Of a DNA stretch of 64,000 nucleotides, positions 22,411 to 34,310 are shown one piece after another (the first letter of the stretch is position 1; each line of letters begins with the position of its first letter). A program made the position numbers and the translations under genes. This DNA comes from Seiridium cupressi (lineage: Eukaryota; Ascomycota; Sordariomycetes; Amphisphaeriales; Sporocadaceae): positions 124,001 through 188,000 of the forward strand of contig JARVKI010000046.1 of NCBI GenBank assembly GCA_036674765.1. The letters are read 5' to 3'. The notes beneath the pieces were generated by a model, which worked only from the letters and a program-made list of their open reading frames with translations, searched no databases and was not told the DNA's origin.

Positions 22411-23342
22411 TTTGGATAGGTTTCTTGATTTGGCGCGTGGGACGCTGGTGTTTGGTGCAGCGAGAAGGAGTTGGGAATTTGTTCTGATAGGAACCTTGCC
22501 CCCGAAATGCTAGTGGTCGCAGCCTTGCAGGAGTGGGGCGCAGGCACTAACGCTGGCTACATTTTACATGTCACGCATGGGAGCTCTGATGATGGATTTG
22601 TGTCAATGAAAGCTGTGTCGATATTCCAAGTTCAGGTTTCATTCCAAAAGCATGAGTAGCTTGTCCTCTACACGTTGACACCATTGAAATCGCAGCCGAT
22701 CGACGGTTGTCTCAGAAGAGAAGATAGATTTACCCATGTCCAGCACCTTGCCATGCGCACCGTACACGCCTGAATGGAGTGCCAGCTTACAATGCACAAG
22801 CAGGACTGAAAGTACCCGCGCCGAATTTGCAAATCATTACCTTCTCAGCTTTTGGTGTGGCCTTTTACTGTATACATGACACCTTTTGTGTTGGTAAGTT
22901 GTTCTTCTTGCTAGTGCCACAAATGTGGGAGATGGCATTTCGCATCGTTGGTAAATTTGGATGTCGCTGAGCAGCAGTTTATTTCATTTCCATGCATTTC
23001 GGCAGATGGCTGGCTATTGTTTGATCCATTACTAAGTCTGCTAAGTAGTCACAGCTTAATGCAGCCGAGTATGGGATATAGGGCAATAGTTATCAACATT
23101 TTGAAAGTAAAATACCTACATGTATGCAAATCCACACCTTTGGATCCAGTGATCGAGAATCTGATTGACGTCGTGCGAGGTGTGGAGCCCGGACCCGCCG
23201 GGCAAGCCGAGAGTGCGTCGTCATTTTGCGAGCGAAGCCCGAAACTCCATAAAGTCTCCTAACTGCTGTAATCCTGCAGCTTGACGCCCGCTTTGCAACT
23301 CAATCGGATCATCAACACGCCATTTTGCGAATCGGAAACACC
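22411..23342. other. Divergent intergenic region
   Basis: Promoters of the spliceosomal gene (minus) and KEI1 (plus). No gene or RNA element recognised in the ~930 bp. Confidence 0.45.
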
Positions 23343-24130
23343 ATGGCATTTACGAAGGGATTCCAGCTGAGGCTTCCCAGGCCAACAGTAAGCGGTTGCG
23401 AAAGATGCGCTCCAAGATAGACCACTGACGAGTATAGACCTTTTGTGGCCTGATGAGCCTTCAAACAGGCACCGAGATGATCGCTCTGTCGCTGCTATTC
23501 AATAAGATGACAGGTCTCTATGGCCTCCTCGCCATCTTCACCGGATACCATCTATCGATTGCCCAACTGTCTCTCTACATTTACTCGGCCGTCGCGCTGG
23601 GCATTCTCGCCTACTGCTCGCCTCATATTCGGAAACAAACACCCTTCCAGAACCTCGCCTTCGCGTGGCTCTACATCATCGATACGGCTGTAAATACAGC
23701 ATATACTACACTCTTTGCAGTGAGCTGGTTTTTGGCTCTGGAACAGGTTGGACCCAAGCAGTCGGAGCCGACGGAGACGGACGAGCCGCCCATGGGTGGT
23801 TTCTTGGGCGCCGTGGACACTACAACGAGCATGACGCTGATCGTGATATTCACACTCATCCGCGTGTACTTTATGTTTGTGGTCATGGCCTATGCCCGCT
23901 CGGTCCTGCTCCAGTATCGGGAAGGCAATGAGCAGGATTGGGACAACGAGTCGCAGAGCATTGAGAACCCTTTTGCGGCAGGAATGCCGGAAGGTGATGG
24001 CTGGAAAGGCAAAGTCGGACGGACTTTGGTCTCTGTAGGCAGAACTTACTGGTTGCCGAGCTTGGCCGAGAGGGATGAGTGGGCTAGGAGCATGAACTCC
24101 AGATTCCGGGGCAAGGCCGCTGTTGCATAA
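23343..24130 (+). CDS. KEI1: Inositol phosphorylceramide synthase subunit Kei1
   Basis: The Golgi membrane subunit that supports Aur1 in making inositol phosphorylceramide, an essential fungal sphingolipid. Exon 1 (23343-23387, 15 codons) joins exon 2 (23438-24130) across a 50-nt intron with a CTGAC branch, giving 245 aa. The protein has about four hydrophobic segments: one around GLYGLLAIFTGYHL, one around YIYSAVALGILAY, one around FAWLYIIDTAVNTAYTTLFAV, and one around TLIVIFTLIRVYFMFVVMAYARSVL. The RVYF...AYARSVLLQY segment and the PF-containing cytosolic tail match Kei1/DUF1753 proteins. The lumenal loop is acidic and rich in Pro/Gly. Length is close to the family norm. Confidence 0.9.
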
Positions 24131-24961
24131 TACCTACTGTATCGCGTTGTCAATTACCTAGGGATATAGACGGGGTCCACGTGGGTCCCCGGTGGTTGTC
24201 GGGATATGCATAGTGGTGTAGAGATGTGTTGTATTTTGGATATGCTGGAATTATACATAGTGCTGACGCAATATCTGGGCACCTGGGCATTTTTTGGGTC
24301 GTACGGTTATCGGACTGGGCTCGCAAGGACGCAAGACAGTAACAATTTAATGACTATAAATCAGATTTCGCACATTTAAAGCTCAATCTCTTCATGTAAA
24401 GTGGATCAGTATATCTGCGAACATCGGAACCGGGGAGTGCATTTCAAGTTCACCTGAATTATGTCTTTTCTTTCGGTGGGAATCTGCGCAAGTCAGAATA
24501 CGCTTTTACGGCTCTCGGTTCCAGCAGATGCACAAGGCCCACCGTGGATTTGAGGCTCTTAGCGCATGGTTAGTGGACCGACGCCCGATCAGCCGCACGC
24601 TGAGGCTCACTGCGTGAAGTCCGAGGACCGCTCTGCCGCTACCCCAGGGAAGCACCACCGCCTCATTGCCATCTCAGGGTCCTCCTCTGACAAAATAGAA
24701 GACGGGATTGGCTGGTCTAGTCAAACTAAAGCGATCACGCCATCGCGCAATCGCAGAAAATGTCAATGGCGACATCTCGAAGCCGTCAAAATAAAATGTC
24801 GTTGCGGGGCGAAAAGCTCGCTATGTCTGCTTCTGGGCCTGTAGTTTACCTTGAGGTGGCCCGTTGTATGCTCCAGACGCCGACTCGAGTGCTCATGACT
24901 GGCAAAACTCATTTCTACTACTAATGCTCCCCCGCCGACCTTGTCGCCGAGAGTCGTGAAG
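24131..24961. promoter_or_regulatory. MET5 promoter region
   Basis: About 830 bp between KEI1 and the sulfite reductase gene on the same strand. Pyrimidine-rich stretches precede the MET5 ATG. I did not find a clear CYS-3/MetR palindrome by eye. No gene supported; the frame at 24566-24844 looks random. Confidence 0.35.
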
Positions 24962-27900
24962 ATGTCTTTTCTCTTCCGCAAGGCGGATTCCTCCTCTGCT
25001 GTTCCTCCCAAGACTCTAGGATCAGAGATGGATTCTCAGAATATTCACATACGCACGCCTGAAGAGGCCGGTACGTCAATCACATCCCTTCCTCTGGCGG
25101 GGCAGTTGCTGCTTCTGGAATCCTGTCCCGCAACACCAATCACAGCCCGCACGATCGCCAAATTCAGCAGCAACTGGGAACGTTGAGCTTGCTAACATTG
25201 AGTCTGCCATTGCAGTTGCGAGAATTGCATACTTGGCAAGTGATGCAATTATCTCAGTCCAGCCCGCAAAGGAGCAAGATTCCGCCTTCTCCTCACACCT
25301 GAAACGGTATGCTGCGAGAAAGGACCATGGCCTGGTCGCAAGGACCGAAGATGCAGTGCCCGAGGTACGCACGGCTTGCATATAAGTCAGTTTGCCTGCA
25401 GGACATCAATTGACTCGATCCTCTCCAGATTCACACAGTTAGACACAACACAGATCCCCTCCTCTCCGTGTTTGCGCCGATTCGATCCGGTCGGCTCGTA
25501 TCAGTAACTACAACCTCCGCCATTCTATTGCCATCTATTGCGCATCTTTACAAGCTAGCGAACTACCCCGTGGTTCTCCATGTGTCTCTCGACCCCGCCC
25601 AGTCCGCAGATTACTCGTCCATCACCGCCATTAGAAACTCAGGATGGACCTTTTTACAGTCCGAGTCGCTGCAGGAGGCGCAGGATATGGCTGTCACAGC
25701 ACACGCGCTGGCCATCAAGTCAGGAAAGGGTGTCATCCACTTTTTCGATGCAGGATCTAGCTCGCGGGACAACCCGATTGGGCCTGAGGATGCATCAGCA
25801 GTACTGGACATCATAAACCTGGGCGATGTGCGCAGGTTCCAGGCTGCGTCAATTCAAACTTCCAGCATCTACGCTGACGATGGCCGAGTCGCCGTTGCCC
25901 AAGGGCAGCCTGGGACGGCAGCCAATGGCGCATCGAACCTGACAGATTCTACGGCCTTGGAGGCTGCCTCGAAGGCGACATCTACCGAGGGTTCAGACAA
26001 GTCAAGCCCGCCTAGTGACTCGAGTGCACCCCCGAGCGTGTCGTCGGCAACTACCGTGGAAGCCAACCCGCCAGCTGTCACATCCGAGGAGATCTATAAA
26101 TATGTTACTGGAATTTGGGCGCAGCTGAAGGAATTGACTGGCCGAGAGTACAATGCTTTTGAGTGGTCGGGACCTTCAACGGCCGACAAGGCCATTTTTG
26201 TATTTGGTTCAGATGCTGGACTTTTCGCGGAGGCCCTCGACTCAGCGTCCTCCGCCGATATCTATGCCAAGTCAGGAATGATCACGGCAAGACTATACCG
26301 GCCGTGGCTTGGTTCCAAGCTGATTGAGGCTATCCCCAAATCAGTCACAAGAATAGCTGTGTTGGAACAAGTGTCACGAAAGACGACGAAGTGGGGACCT
26401 CTGTTGATCGATGTTTTGACGTCGGTCAAGAGTGCTTTCGGTGGAGTCGAGCACATCGTGGGTTACCAACTAGGATATATTGCACCTGAGACTGTTTCGC
26501 AAGCACTGCGGGGTGTCTTCCAAAACTTGACCTCGGAGAAGCCGCTCCAGAACTTGGAGGTGGGCAACCGCGACAGCGCCACAACAGCATCTCATAGCCT
26601 GGAGCAACCGAAGCTGGAGACTGCTTACACCAAGATTCTCGACCAGCTGTTCGGCAAGCGAGTCTATGTGGCAAATGCCTTGAGCTCCAAGAATGCAGGC
26701 ATCTCGTCAACGGTTACGGCGAGCCCTGAATTCGGCTTTGGCTCGCTTTTGGCCCGCAAGGAGCACCGGCAGAGATTCGTCAAGGAGGTCAAGGAAGCAG
26801 CCACTTCAAATGCCTTTGTTACTGAAGCCCCGAAGCAGTGGCTGGCTAAGTGGTCCTCGAGCGCTGAGGATGCCCAGAAGGCCAGCGACCTGGCAGATGA
26901 CGTGGTGGCCCGTCTCGAAACGGATGGCTCATCCCTTGCAAATCAGCTTCTGTCTAGCAAGGGCCTCTTCCGAAAGGAGTCGCTCTGGCTGGTGGGTTCG
27001 GATGCCTGGTCATATGACTTGGGTAACTCCGGTGTTCACCATGTTCTGGCCTCCGGCGAGAATGTCAACATGCTGATTATCGATTCGACACCATACTCCG
27101 AGAAGTCGGCAGCCGATGCCGCCCGGAGGAAGAAGGACATTGGACTCTACGCCATGAACTTCGGTAACGCCTACGTCGCATCGACCGCTGTCTACAGCTC
27201 TTACACACAAGTTTTGCAGGCAATGCTCGAGGCCGACCAATTCAGTGGACCTTCGATCGTGCTTGCATATTTGCCATATTTCGGTGAGCACGACTCTCCG
27301 CTCAACGTTCTCCAAGAGACCAAGAAGGCCGTAGATACTGGCTACTGGCCACTTTATCGATGGAACCCTGCCAACGAGGTCAAGGGCGAGCCAAACTTTG
27401 CATTGGATTCTGAGCTGGTGAAGAAGGAGTTGAAGGAGTTCTTGGCCAGAGACAATCATCTGACTCAGCTCATGCGCAAGGAGCCTACGTTCGCTGCTAG
27501 CTTGGCACAGGATTTCGGCACGGAGGTGCGAGCCCAGCAAAAGCGCAAGGCCAAGGATGCATACAACGAGTTGCTGGAGGGTCTTTTCGGTGCTCCTCTC
27601 ACGATCCTGTTTGCATCTGACAACGGTAACGCTCAATCTATCGCCAAGCGATTAGGCACTAGGGGTAGGGCTAGAGGCCTCAAGACAACCGTCCTGGCTA
27701 TGGAGGATTATCCTGTGGAGGATCTTCCCTCTGAAGAGAACATCGTCTTTGTTACCTCGACTGCCGGTCAGGGAGAATTTCCTCAGAACGGTATTCCCTT
27801 CTGGCACGCCATCAAGGACAATACCGATCTCGACTTGGCCTCCGTCAACTACTCGGTCTTCGGCCTTGGCGACAAGCACTACTGGCCGCGAAAGCAAGAT

Positions 27901-29874
27901 AGAGTGTACTACAACAAGCCTGCCAAGGATCTGGATCGCAAGATTGACAGCTTTGGAGCAAAGCGATTGGCTGAGATCGGACTCGGTGATGATCAAGATC
28001 CTGATGGTTACCAGACTGGATATTCCGAGTGGGAGCCTCGGCTCTGGCAATCGCTGGGTGTTGCCAACGTTGAGGGTCTTCCCGAAGAACCGCCACCAAT
28101 CACCAACGAGGACATCAAGATTGCTTCCAACTTCTTGCGTGGTACCATTGTTGAAGGCTTGAATGACCCCACAACTGGTGCCATCTCTGCCTCTGACCAG
28201 CAACTCACCAAGTTCCACGGTACCTATATGCAAGACGACCGGGACGTCCGTGATGAGCGCAAGGCCCAGGGCCTGGAGCCTGCTTACTCCTTCATGATTC
28301 GTTGCAGGTTACCTGGTGGTATCTCAACACCCAAGCAATGGATTCAGATGGACGATATCAGCAATGAGCTTGGCAATGAGACCATGAAGCTCACGACCAG
28401 ACAGACATTCCAATTCCATGGAGTCGTCAAGGGAAAGCTCAAGCCTGCCATGCAAGCCATCAACCGCGCATTGATGACGACTATTGCAGCCTGCGGTGAT
28501 GTTAACCGAAACGTCATGTGCAGCTCACTGCCTACACAATCAAAGTACCACAGGCAAGTTTGGGCATGCTCCAAGAAGATCAGCGACCATCTGCTGCCCG
28601 CTACTTCCGCATATCGTGAAATTTGGTTGACCGAGGACAACGAGAAGAAGCTGGTTGCTGGTGACGCCGTCCAGGACTTCGAGCCTCTCTATGGTCCAAC
28701 TTACCTGCCTAGAAAGTTCAAGATCACCATTGCCATTCCCCCGCACAACGACACAGATGTCTATGCTCACGACGTTGGTCTTATTGCCATCAAGGGTGAA
28801 GACGGCAACTTGGTTGGTTTCAACGTTCTCGCTGGTGGTGGTATGGGTGCTACTCACAACAACAAGAAGACGTACCCGCAGACTGGTCGTATGATGGGTT
28901 ACGTCAAGGCTGAGGAGGTTCACATCGCCTGCGAGAAGATCATGTTGGTACAGCGTGACCACGGTGACCGCAAGAACCGAAAGCATGCTCGTCTCAAGTA
29001 CACCATCGATGACCTTGGTGTTGACGTCTTCCGTGGCAAGGTCGAAGACATGTGGGGCAAGGCCTTCGAGCCCGAGAAGCCATTCCACTTCCAGAGCAAC
29101 ATTGACACCTTCGGCTGGCAGAAAGACGAGACCGGTCTCAACCATTTCACTTTCTTCATCGAGAACGGTCGTATCGAGGATACTCCTGAGTTCCAGATGA
29201 AGACTGGCTTGCGCGAGATTGCCAAACTTTCCAAGGGCGAATTCCGCCTGACGGGTAACCAGCATTTGATGCTTTCGAACCTGGCGGACGAAGACTTGGC
29301 ACAGGTCAAGGAGCTCATGAAGAAGTTCAAGCTAGACAACGTGCAGTTCTCTGGTCTACGTCTCAGCTCTTCCGCATGTGTTGCTTTCCCGACTTGCGGC
29401 CTTGCAATGGCTGAATCTGAACGCTACCTTCCTGTCCTCATCACCAAGCTTGAAGATTGCCTCGAGGAGAACGGTCTTCGACAGGACTCGATCGTCATGC
29501 GTATGACTGGTTGTCCCAACGGTTGCGCTCGCCCCTGGCTTGCTGAAGTCGCTTTCGTTGGTAAGGCCTATGGCGCCTACAATATGTACCTTGGTGGTGG
29601 CTACCACGGCCAGCGCTTGAACAAGCTGTACCGATCCAGCATCAAGGAGGACGAGATCCTGGCCATCATGAAGCCGCTCCTGAAAAGATATGCGACCGAA
29701 CGTGAGGAGGGTGAGAAGTTTGGTGACTTCTGCATTCGCGTCGGTGTCATTGCCGAGACTAAGGGTGGCCAAGACTTCCACAACAACGTAAGTACTTCTG
29801 CAAATTTTCCGGAAAGCGTGATTGATATGCTGACATCATTTTAGGTCGCTGAGGAAGAGTCAGACGAGGAATAG
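24962..29874 (+). CDS. MET5: Sulfite reductase (NADPH) beta subunit
   Basis: Reduces sulfite to sulfide with six electrons in assimilatory sulfur metabolism, working with the flavoprotein alpha subunit (Met10). Exons are 24962-25070, 25216-25364, 25429-29787 and 29845-29874; phases close to 1548 aa, near the usual fungal size. Order: an N-terminal pyruvate-ferredoxin-oxidoreductase-like region, a flavodoxin-like domain around residue 810 (LTILFASDNGNAQSIAKR), then paired ferredoxin-like and siroheme/4Fe-4S domains from about residue 1010 (KFHGTYMQDDRD). Cluster ligands are CVAFPTC (about residues 1403-1409) and GCPNGC (Cys at about 1448 and 1452). The last exon encodes only nine acidic residues. 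Its cofactor siroheme would be supplied by Met8, encoded at 55679-56655. Confidence 0.95.
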
Positions 29875-30305
29875 AGAGAGTCCAAAGCTATCGTCGTAGT
29901 GAAAATTACTTGTAAATAGTCATCATAAGCGGCGTTCTACTGGAATGGAAAGTAGGCGTTTGGATAGCATCTGGGATCAAAATTTGAAAGACTTATTTCT
30001 TCATTCATTAGAATCTCAATAATGAAAATGGTTCCGTGATACAGCGTTCTGTTCATCTAAATCGAACAATACTTAAACAAACTTCACTTCAGTTGTTGAT
30101 CAACCTCGTGAAGCGTGAGTTATACCAACGCGATCTACCATCAAGCTACAGATATCGTTAATAAGGAAAGGAAAAGGACAAAACACCCTTATCATGTCCA
30201 TCAATAAGTGAGTTCCGACCCTGCTAAGTTGCCACTAACCTTTGCCTGCCTGGCATTGCTCGGAATCCCAGCTAGCACTATATCGTCGATACAAGTACCA
30301 CAAGC
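29875..30305. other. Convergent intergenic region
   Basis: 3' flanks of MET5 and of the coiled-coil gene; AT-leaning, no gene seen. Confidence 0.5.
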
Positions 30306-31124
30306 TCACAGCTCTCTGTATGCCTTCAGAAAAAAAGAATCAAGATCTATGTCATCTCCGAAGCCAGGCTGGGGGCTGTCAAATTCACCATCGACAACTT
30401 GAGAGGGGGTAGCCACACAGCTATTGGAAGGAAAGTATCCGCTCGCGCCGCTGTCATTTGTCATGGGATTCCAAGCACTGGGGGATCCAGTATTGACGAC
30501 TTGAGAGGTGTCCACACAGCTGTTGGAAGGAAAGTATCCGCTTGCGCCTCTGGCGGTGCTGCTTCGCTTGCGGTCCTGTATTTCCGCTCTTTCCAGGTTG
30601 ATCTGTCGAAGCCGCTCCTCCAAGGCTTGCTTCTCTGAGGCTAGGTCCACTAAGGCTTGCTCCTGCTCGACTAGCTTGTTGGCTTCTTCCTGCAGTACTT
30701 GACCTCGAATGACACCCCGCTGGACTTCCCCGAACAATCTCCACAAGTGTTCTGCAGCCTGATGGTGTGCTTCATATTCCTTCACATGGGCGTCGTTCCA
30801 TCGATCGTAACACTCTTTGATATCACGACGGGCTTTGCCGTATCGTATGATCATAGCCGGAGGGTCGTGGAGAAGAACCTCGTTGTCACGACGCAAATCT
30901 GAGAGGATATTGTTGATTCTAAGATCCACTTCCTCCTTAAAAGCTCTCATTTCGAGTTCGTCGATTTTCGCAGTCTATTGCCAGAAGTCAGTTCGAGGTC
31001 TAATCTGTAGGAGTACCGCGCTTACCGACACCGACGTCTCCACCTTTCTGGGTTTGCAGTCATTGCCGCTGGATTTTGCTAACTGTACCAGCTCAGCTGC
31101 AGAGAAAGGTGCGGGCGAAGCCAT
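30306..31124 (-). CDS. Unknown coiled-coil protein with internal repeat
   Basis: I do not recognise a named family. Two exons (31026-31124, 30306-30974) join across a 51-nt intron, giving 255 aa. The start ATG follows CTCGTC and opens MASPAPFSAAELVQLAKSS. The middle (about residues 40-165) is strongly helical and charged, with heptad-like Leu/Ala/Gln patterns (VLQEEANKLVEQEQALVDL, EERLRQINLERAEI), so a coiled coil is likely. It ends in a basic patch (DRKRSS). The C-terminal third is low-complexity and carries a duplicated unit, GASGYFPSNSCV...SQVV, encoded by a ~102-bp-period repeat, followed by an acidic tail. No membrane segment or signal peptide. It lies co-oriented downstream of another unknown gene. 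Possible scaffold or filament-like role only by structure. Confidence 0.65.
30392..30548. repeat. Two-copy ~55-58 bp direct repeat inside a coding exon
   Basis: Copies at about 30392-30449 and 30494-30548, offset by about 102 bp, differ at only a few bases and indels. They encode the duplicated FPSNSCV peptide unit of the coiled-coil protein, so the duplication kept the reading frame. Confidence 0.8.
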
Positions 31125-31941
31125 GACGAGTTGTTCGTGACTCTGAAAAAGAGCAGGATCGGAGATGGCTTTGTTGTCGCGAGGCGTCGTTACGAGCTGT
31201 GAATGAATTATAAAGAGTTGAGGTTTCGGTGTTTCGCAAAGGGACGTGGTCCCGCTGCTTCATAGTTGCCGAGTGGAATATAGGAAGCAGCGACCAAAGA
31301 GGAACGATGATGATAGAATAGGTGCCTCGATCCTTCCACGCCAATGCCTAGACGTGAAACTTCAGAGTAATCAAGCTAGCTTGTAATGAATTGACCATCA
31401 CAAGGAATAATTCGCAATGATTATTTCCCTCGTACACAATTACAAATATCACTCGCGACAAGTTGAAGGCTTGCTTTCATGCCATGTTTCTCTATAGAAA
31501 GACTACGCGACGCTCATATACAATCCCTCAAAAGATGGACACCAGACATCTAAGTTGACAAATTCAACGAGTCTCAAGCCTTGACCTCTGCACGTACTCC
31601 ACAACCCAATGCGTTATAAAATCCTACAAAAAGAAGACAAGAGTTCGTCCTCGGTCAAAAAGAAGCACAATTGACTGTGCTGTTGCCTAACCAATTAATC
31701 CTGGAAACGCGCCTGCAATGATGTACCGCAGTGGCATCGCAAGTGGTCAGCTACGATTGTCGAGTTGGAGCATTGACCACAGATATCAGCCTTGTCAGAT
31801 ATCGAGTTCAAGCTCGGTCGATGATCATCAGCCACCGCCCAACCAATGACCGCTATAACCCACGCTAGATGCCGACATTTTGATTAGGGTGATTACTAAG
31901 CTCCGAGATGGCTTCGGTGGGCAACATGGGATGACAAGTGA
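31125..31941. other. Intergenic region
   Basis: About 820 bp between two minus-strand genes. No gene or structured element recognised. Confidence 0.45.
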
Positions 31942-33338
31942 TCAAAGATATCTGGAAGGAGCTGGAGGAGCACGACCTTTTTGGGGGCTTGGTCGGGATG
32001 CCAAGTTAGCCTTCCATTCTTTGCCAACATTCAATTTGGAGATCACTGGAATACTCGAGTTCCTACTCGTTTCACCACTGGGAATGGGCACAGTGTCACT
32101 CGGAGTTTGAGCTGCTGCAAGCATCTTTGCTGCGTTACGAGTGATAGCCTTGGGTGTGTGAGAAGCAGCGACTGTCTTCTGTACGCGAGTCGGAGCTACC
32201 TGAGTGGCCCTCGATGGTTGCGGATTTCTGTCTTTGTACACAGGGCCAGACAGGTAGTTTGGTGAAGCCCGTTGCTTTCGAGTAGAAATTCGTTGCATAG
32301 ACTGTCTATGGCTGATGTTAGTCTGTGTGCGTGCGCGCGGTAATAGTGGTAGAGTGGCGGACATACGTGAAAGGGTCAGTAAGCATGTGGTTCAAATGCG
32401 TCTCGGGGTCAGTTAGAGAGTCGGTAGACTTGAGGATGTCGTCCGTTGTCTGAGTTATGAGCTTCGCAATGCGAGCACTTGATGCTAGCAGCGGGCCTGT
32501 CTCTGTGATTGAAACGTGGCTCTTCGATCTGGTTTGTCGTGCAGGGGAATAAGTTCGCGATCTTCTGGGGTCTGATACGAGTGCGGCTGCAGACAAGTTC
32601 ACAACCTTCGTTTGCGCAGTGCCATCAACTATGCTGCTTGCTTTCTTCTGTTGTAGCTGACTTTTATGCACAGGAAGGTCGCATGGGCGTTCCATAGGTC
32701 GCTTTGGAGGATCCATAGATTTCTTAACTGTGGGAGTGATAGGATCGTCGTCCGAATCCTCTTCCCCGTCAGATGACTCAGATGATGAGAATTGGGATGA
32801 CATGGATACTCTGCGTGGCGGCGCAAATCTCGACGGTACAAACGAAAGAGCGGTTGAGACGCTTTTCGACTCTCTACGAAACTAGGCCGTTGTCAGTAAA
32901 CGCAGATAGTCTGAAATCTTGTTGACTTACGTTGTCGTGCCATTGAATCCACGAGTGGACAAGCTTTGGTAACTTCTTCTTGGGACTCTTGACACTCGAG
33001 CCTTCATCTTCGACCTTGTCGACGTAGTCACGCCGAGCCAGGACCATGGCCTCAGCAATGTCGGAGATATCACTCAGGCTCAAGAAGAGGGTCCATGGAA
33101 CTTGCTCCTTGACGGCTTGCCAAAAATCTTCGGGGTCGCTGGCGTACTTGTGGCGGTGGTCGTGCATGGCTTGGAAGAGTTGCGCAACCTTGACGTCGAC
33201 CGTATCGTATTGTTCCAAGTGCTTGGCCCAAGAGGCATGAACATGCTTGAGGGCAAGTCGATGGGCCATAGGTCCGTCAGGGAAGACGAATCCATCCTGC
33301 GAGATGTACTTGTGAAGGGCAAGACTTCTAGTACTCAT
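31942..33338 (-). CDS. Unrecognised nuclear-type protein
   Basis: No family recognised. Exons 32931-33338, 32367-32881 and 31942-32305 join by short introns (49 and 61 nt; GTAAGT and GTATGT donors, CTGAC-type branch, TAG acceptors) to give 428 aa. The N-terminal ~130 residues look globular and helical (HKYISQDGFVFPDGPMAHRL, DIAEAMVLARRDYVDKV). The rest is low-complexity. A Ser/Asp/Glu-rich patch (SSSESSDGEEDSDDDP, with casein-kinase-like sites) precedes a Lys/Pro/Arg/Ser-rich region with several SP/TP motifs (TYSPAR, HTPKAI, SRPSPQK). Such layouts are common in regulated nuclear or cytoskeletal proteins, but no specific role can be claimed. The next gene downstream (30306-31124) is also unknown and co-oriented. 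Confidence 0.65.
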
Positions 33339-33830
33339 GGTTGCGGTGATGGCCTTGCGGCCAGAATAGGTGCGGGGTGATCTTTGAACAAAAGAATGTC
33401 AGGAAAGGGACTGCTCTGGAGTCGGGAAGTGATGGGAAATGCTGCGATTGATGTGCTGTTCTTGCTGGATATCGTGATGACTGAAGTGCCACGAGGTGGC
33501 GGAACTTGGTGGTGTCTCTCGGTGGAGGCTCGTTTGTGCGTTTGCGATGCGATGGGATCATCAAATATTGGCGGGGTTCTTCAGGCGGTGTGCATTGACC
33601 ATCTGTTTTCTGCCGTCTTTAGGTCACCGCCCGAAGATGGATCGCCAGTGGGGCCGACTCGGAGCTGGTGTATCTGGGTTGGGTCCGTATGTTCTCCACC
33701 TGACCGACAAGCAGATATGGCAGGCACGACACAAGATAACAAGCAGGTTAAATAATGTCTGACTACATGGTAAATCTATATGTGTCCATATCTACTTATT
33801 CAAGGAGGGTTGTTCTACCAAAAAAGTCGA
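33339..33830. other. Intergenic region
   Basis: Promoter of the gene at 31942-33338 and 3' flank of the FAD-oxidoreductase remnant. No gene seen. Confidence 0.45.
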
Positions 33831-34310
33831 TCAGAACGTCGGAGCACCAACGATCGATACATCTATGACCACACCTTGAGCAATGAGCCTCCCTTTCAGA
33901 GCGGCATACTCGATTTTTTGCAGTGCACAGTCATCGCTAAGCGCAATATCAACGGCGTTAGCATATGCTTGACCGATGGCATAGAATTGATGCTCCAGTC
34001 TCACGGGTCCTATTTCCAAGTCATTTAGTATTTGTAGCAACGGGTCGGTCTGCGTGATGGGGGCTCGACTGCTTACCGTACCCAGCATGAAAGGAGCTTG
34101 GACAGGTCGCCGTGATAAAATTGGTGGCCTCCATCTTCCGTGGTACCAATGCACGATACGCGATATTGAATGGCCGCCATCTGTGGCCGTCCTTGAAGAT
34201 GAATCCCTTGTTGTGTACCTTCCCATCTGGGAGAATGCTGCGCACGCTGTGGGGATCAGTCGGCCAGTATGCGACGGCAATGGAGTCGGCTACAGTATTG
34301 TCTAACCCTA
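33831..34310 (-). pseudogene. 3' remnant of FAD-dependent oxidoreductase gene
   Basis: Two exon pieces (34077 to about 34310, and 33831-34009) join across a 67-nt intron with a GTAAGC donor and a CTAAATGAC branch. The joined C-terminal portion reads as the FAD_oxidored (xanthan-lyase-like) family: VADSIAVAYWPTDPHSV, FNIAYRALVPRKMEATNF, SSFHAGYGPVRLEHQFYAIG and IEYAALKGRLIAQGVV. Only about 138 C-terminal residues remain. The N-terminal FAD-binding GxGxxG portion, normally several hundred residues upstream, is absent. The homology stops at about 34310, where a plus-strand transporter remnant begins. I read this as a 5'-truncated pseudogene; expression from a new start is possible but would lack FAD binding. 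Confidence 0.7.

Noticed and set aside
27010..29781. Long open frames on the minus strand opposite MET5 (up to 241 codons)
   Set aside because: They are antisense shadows of a highly codon-biased gene; translations are low-complexity and carry no domain.
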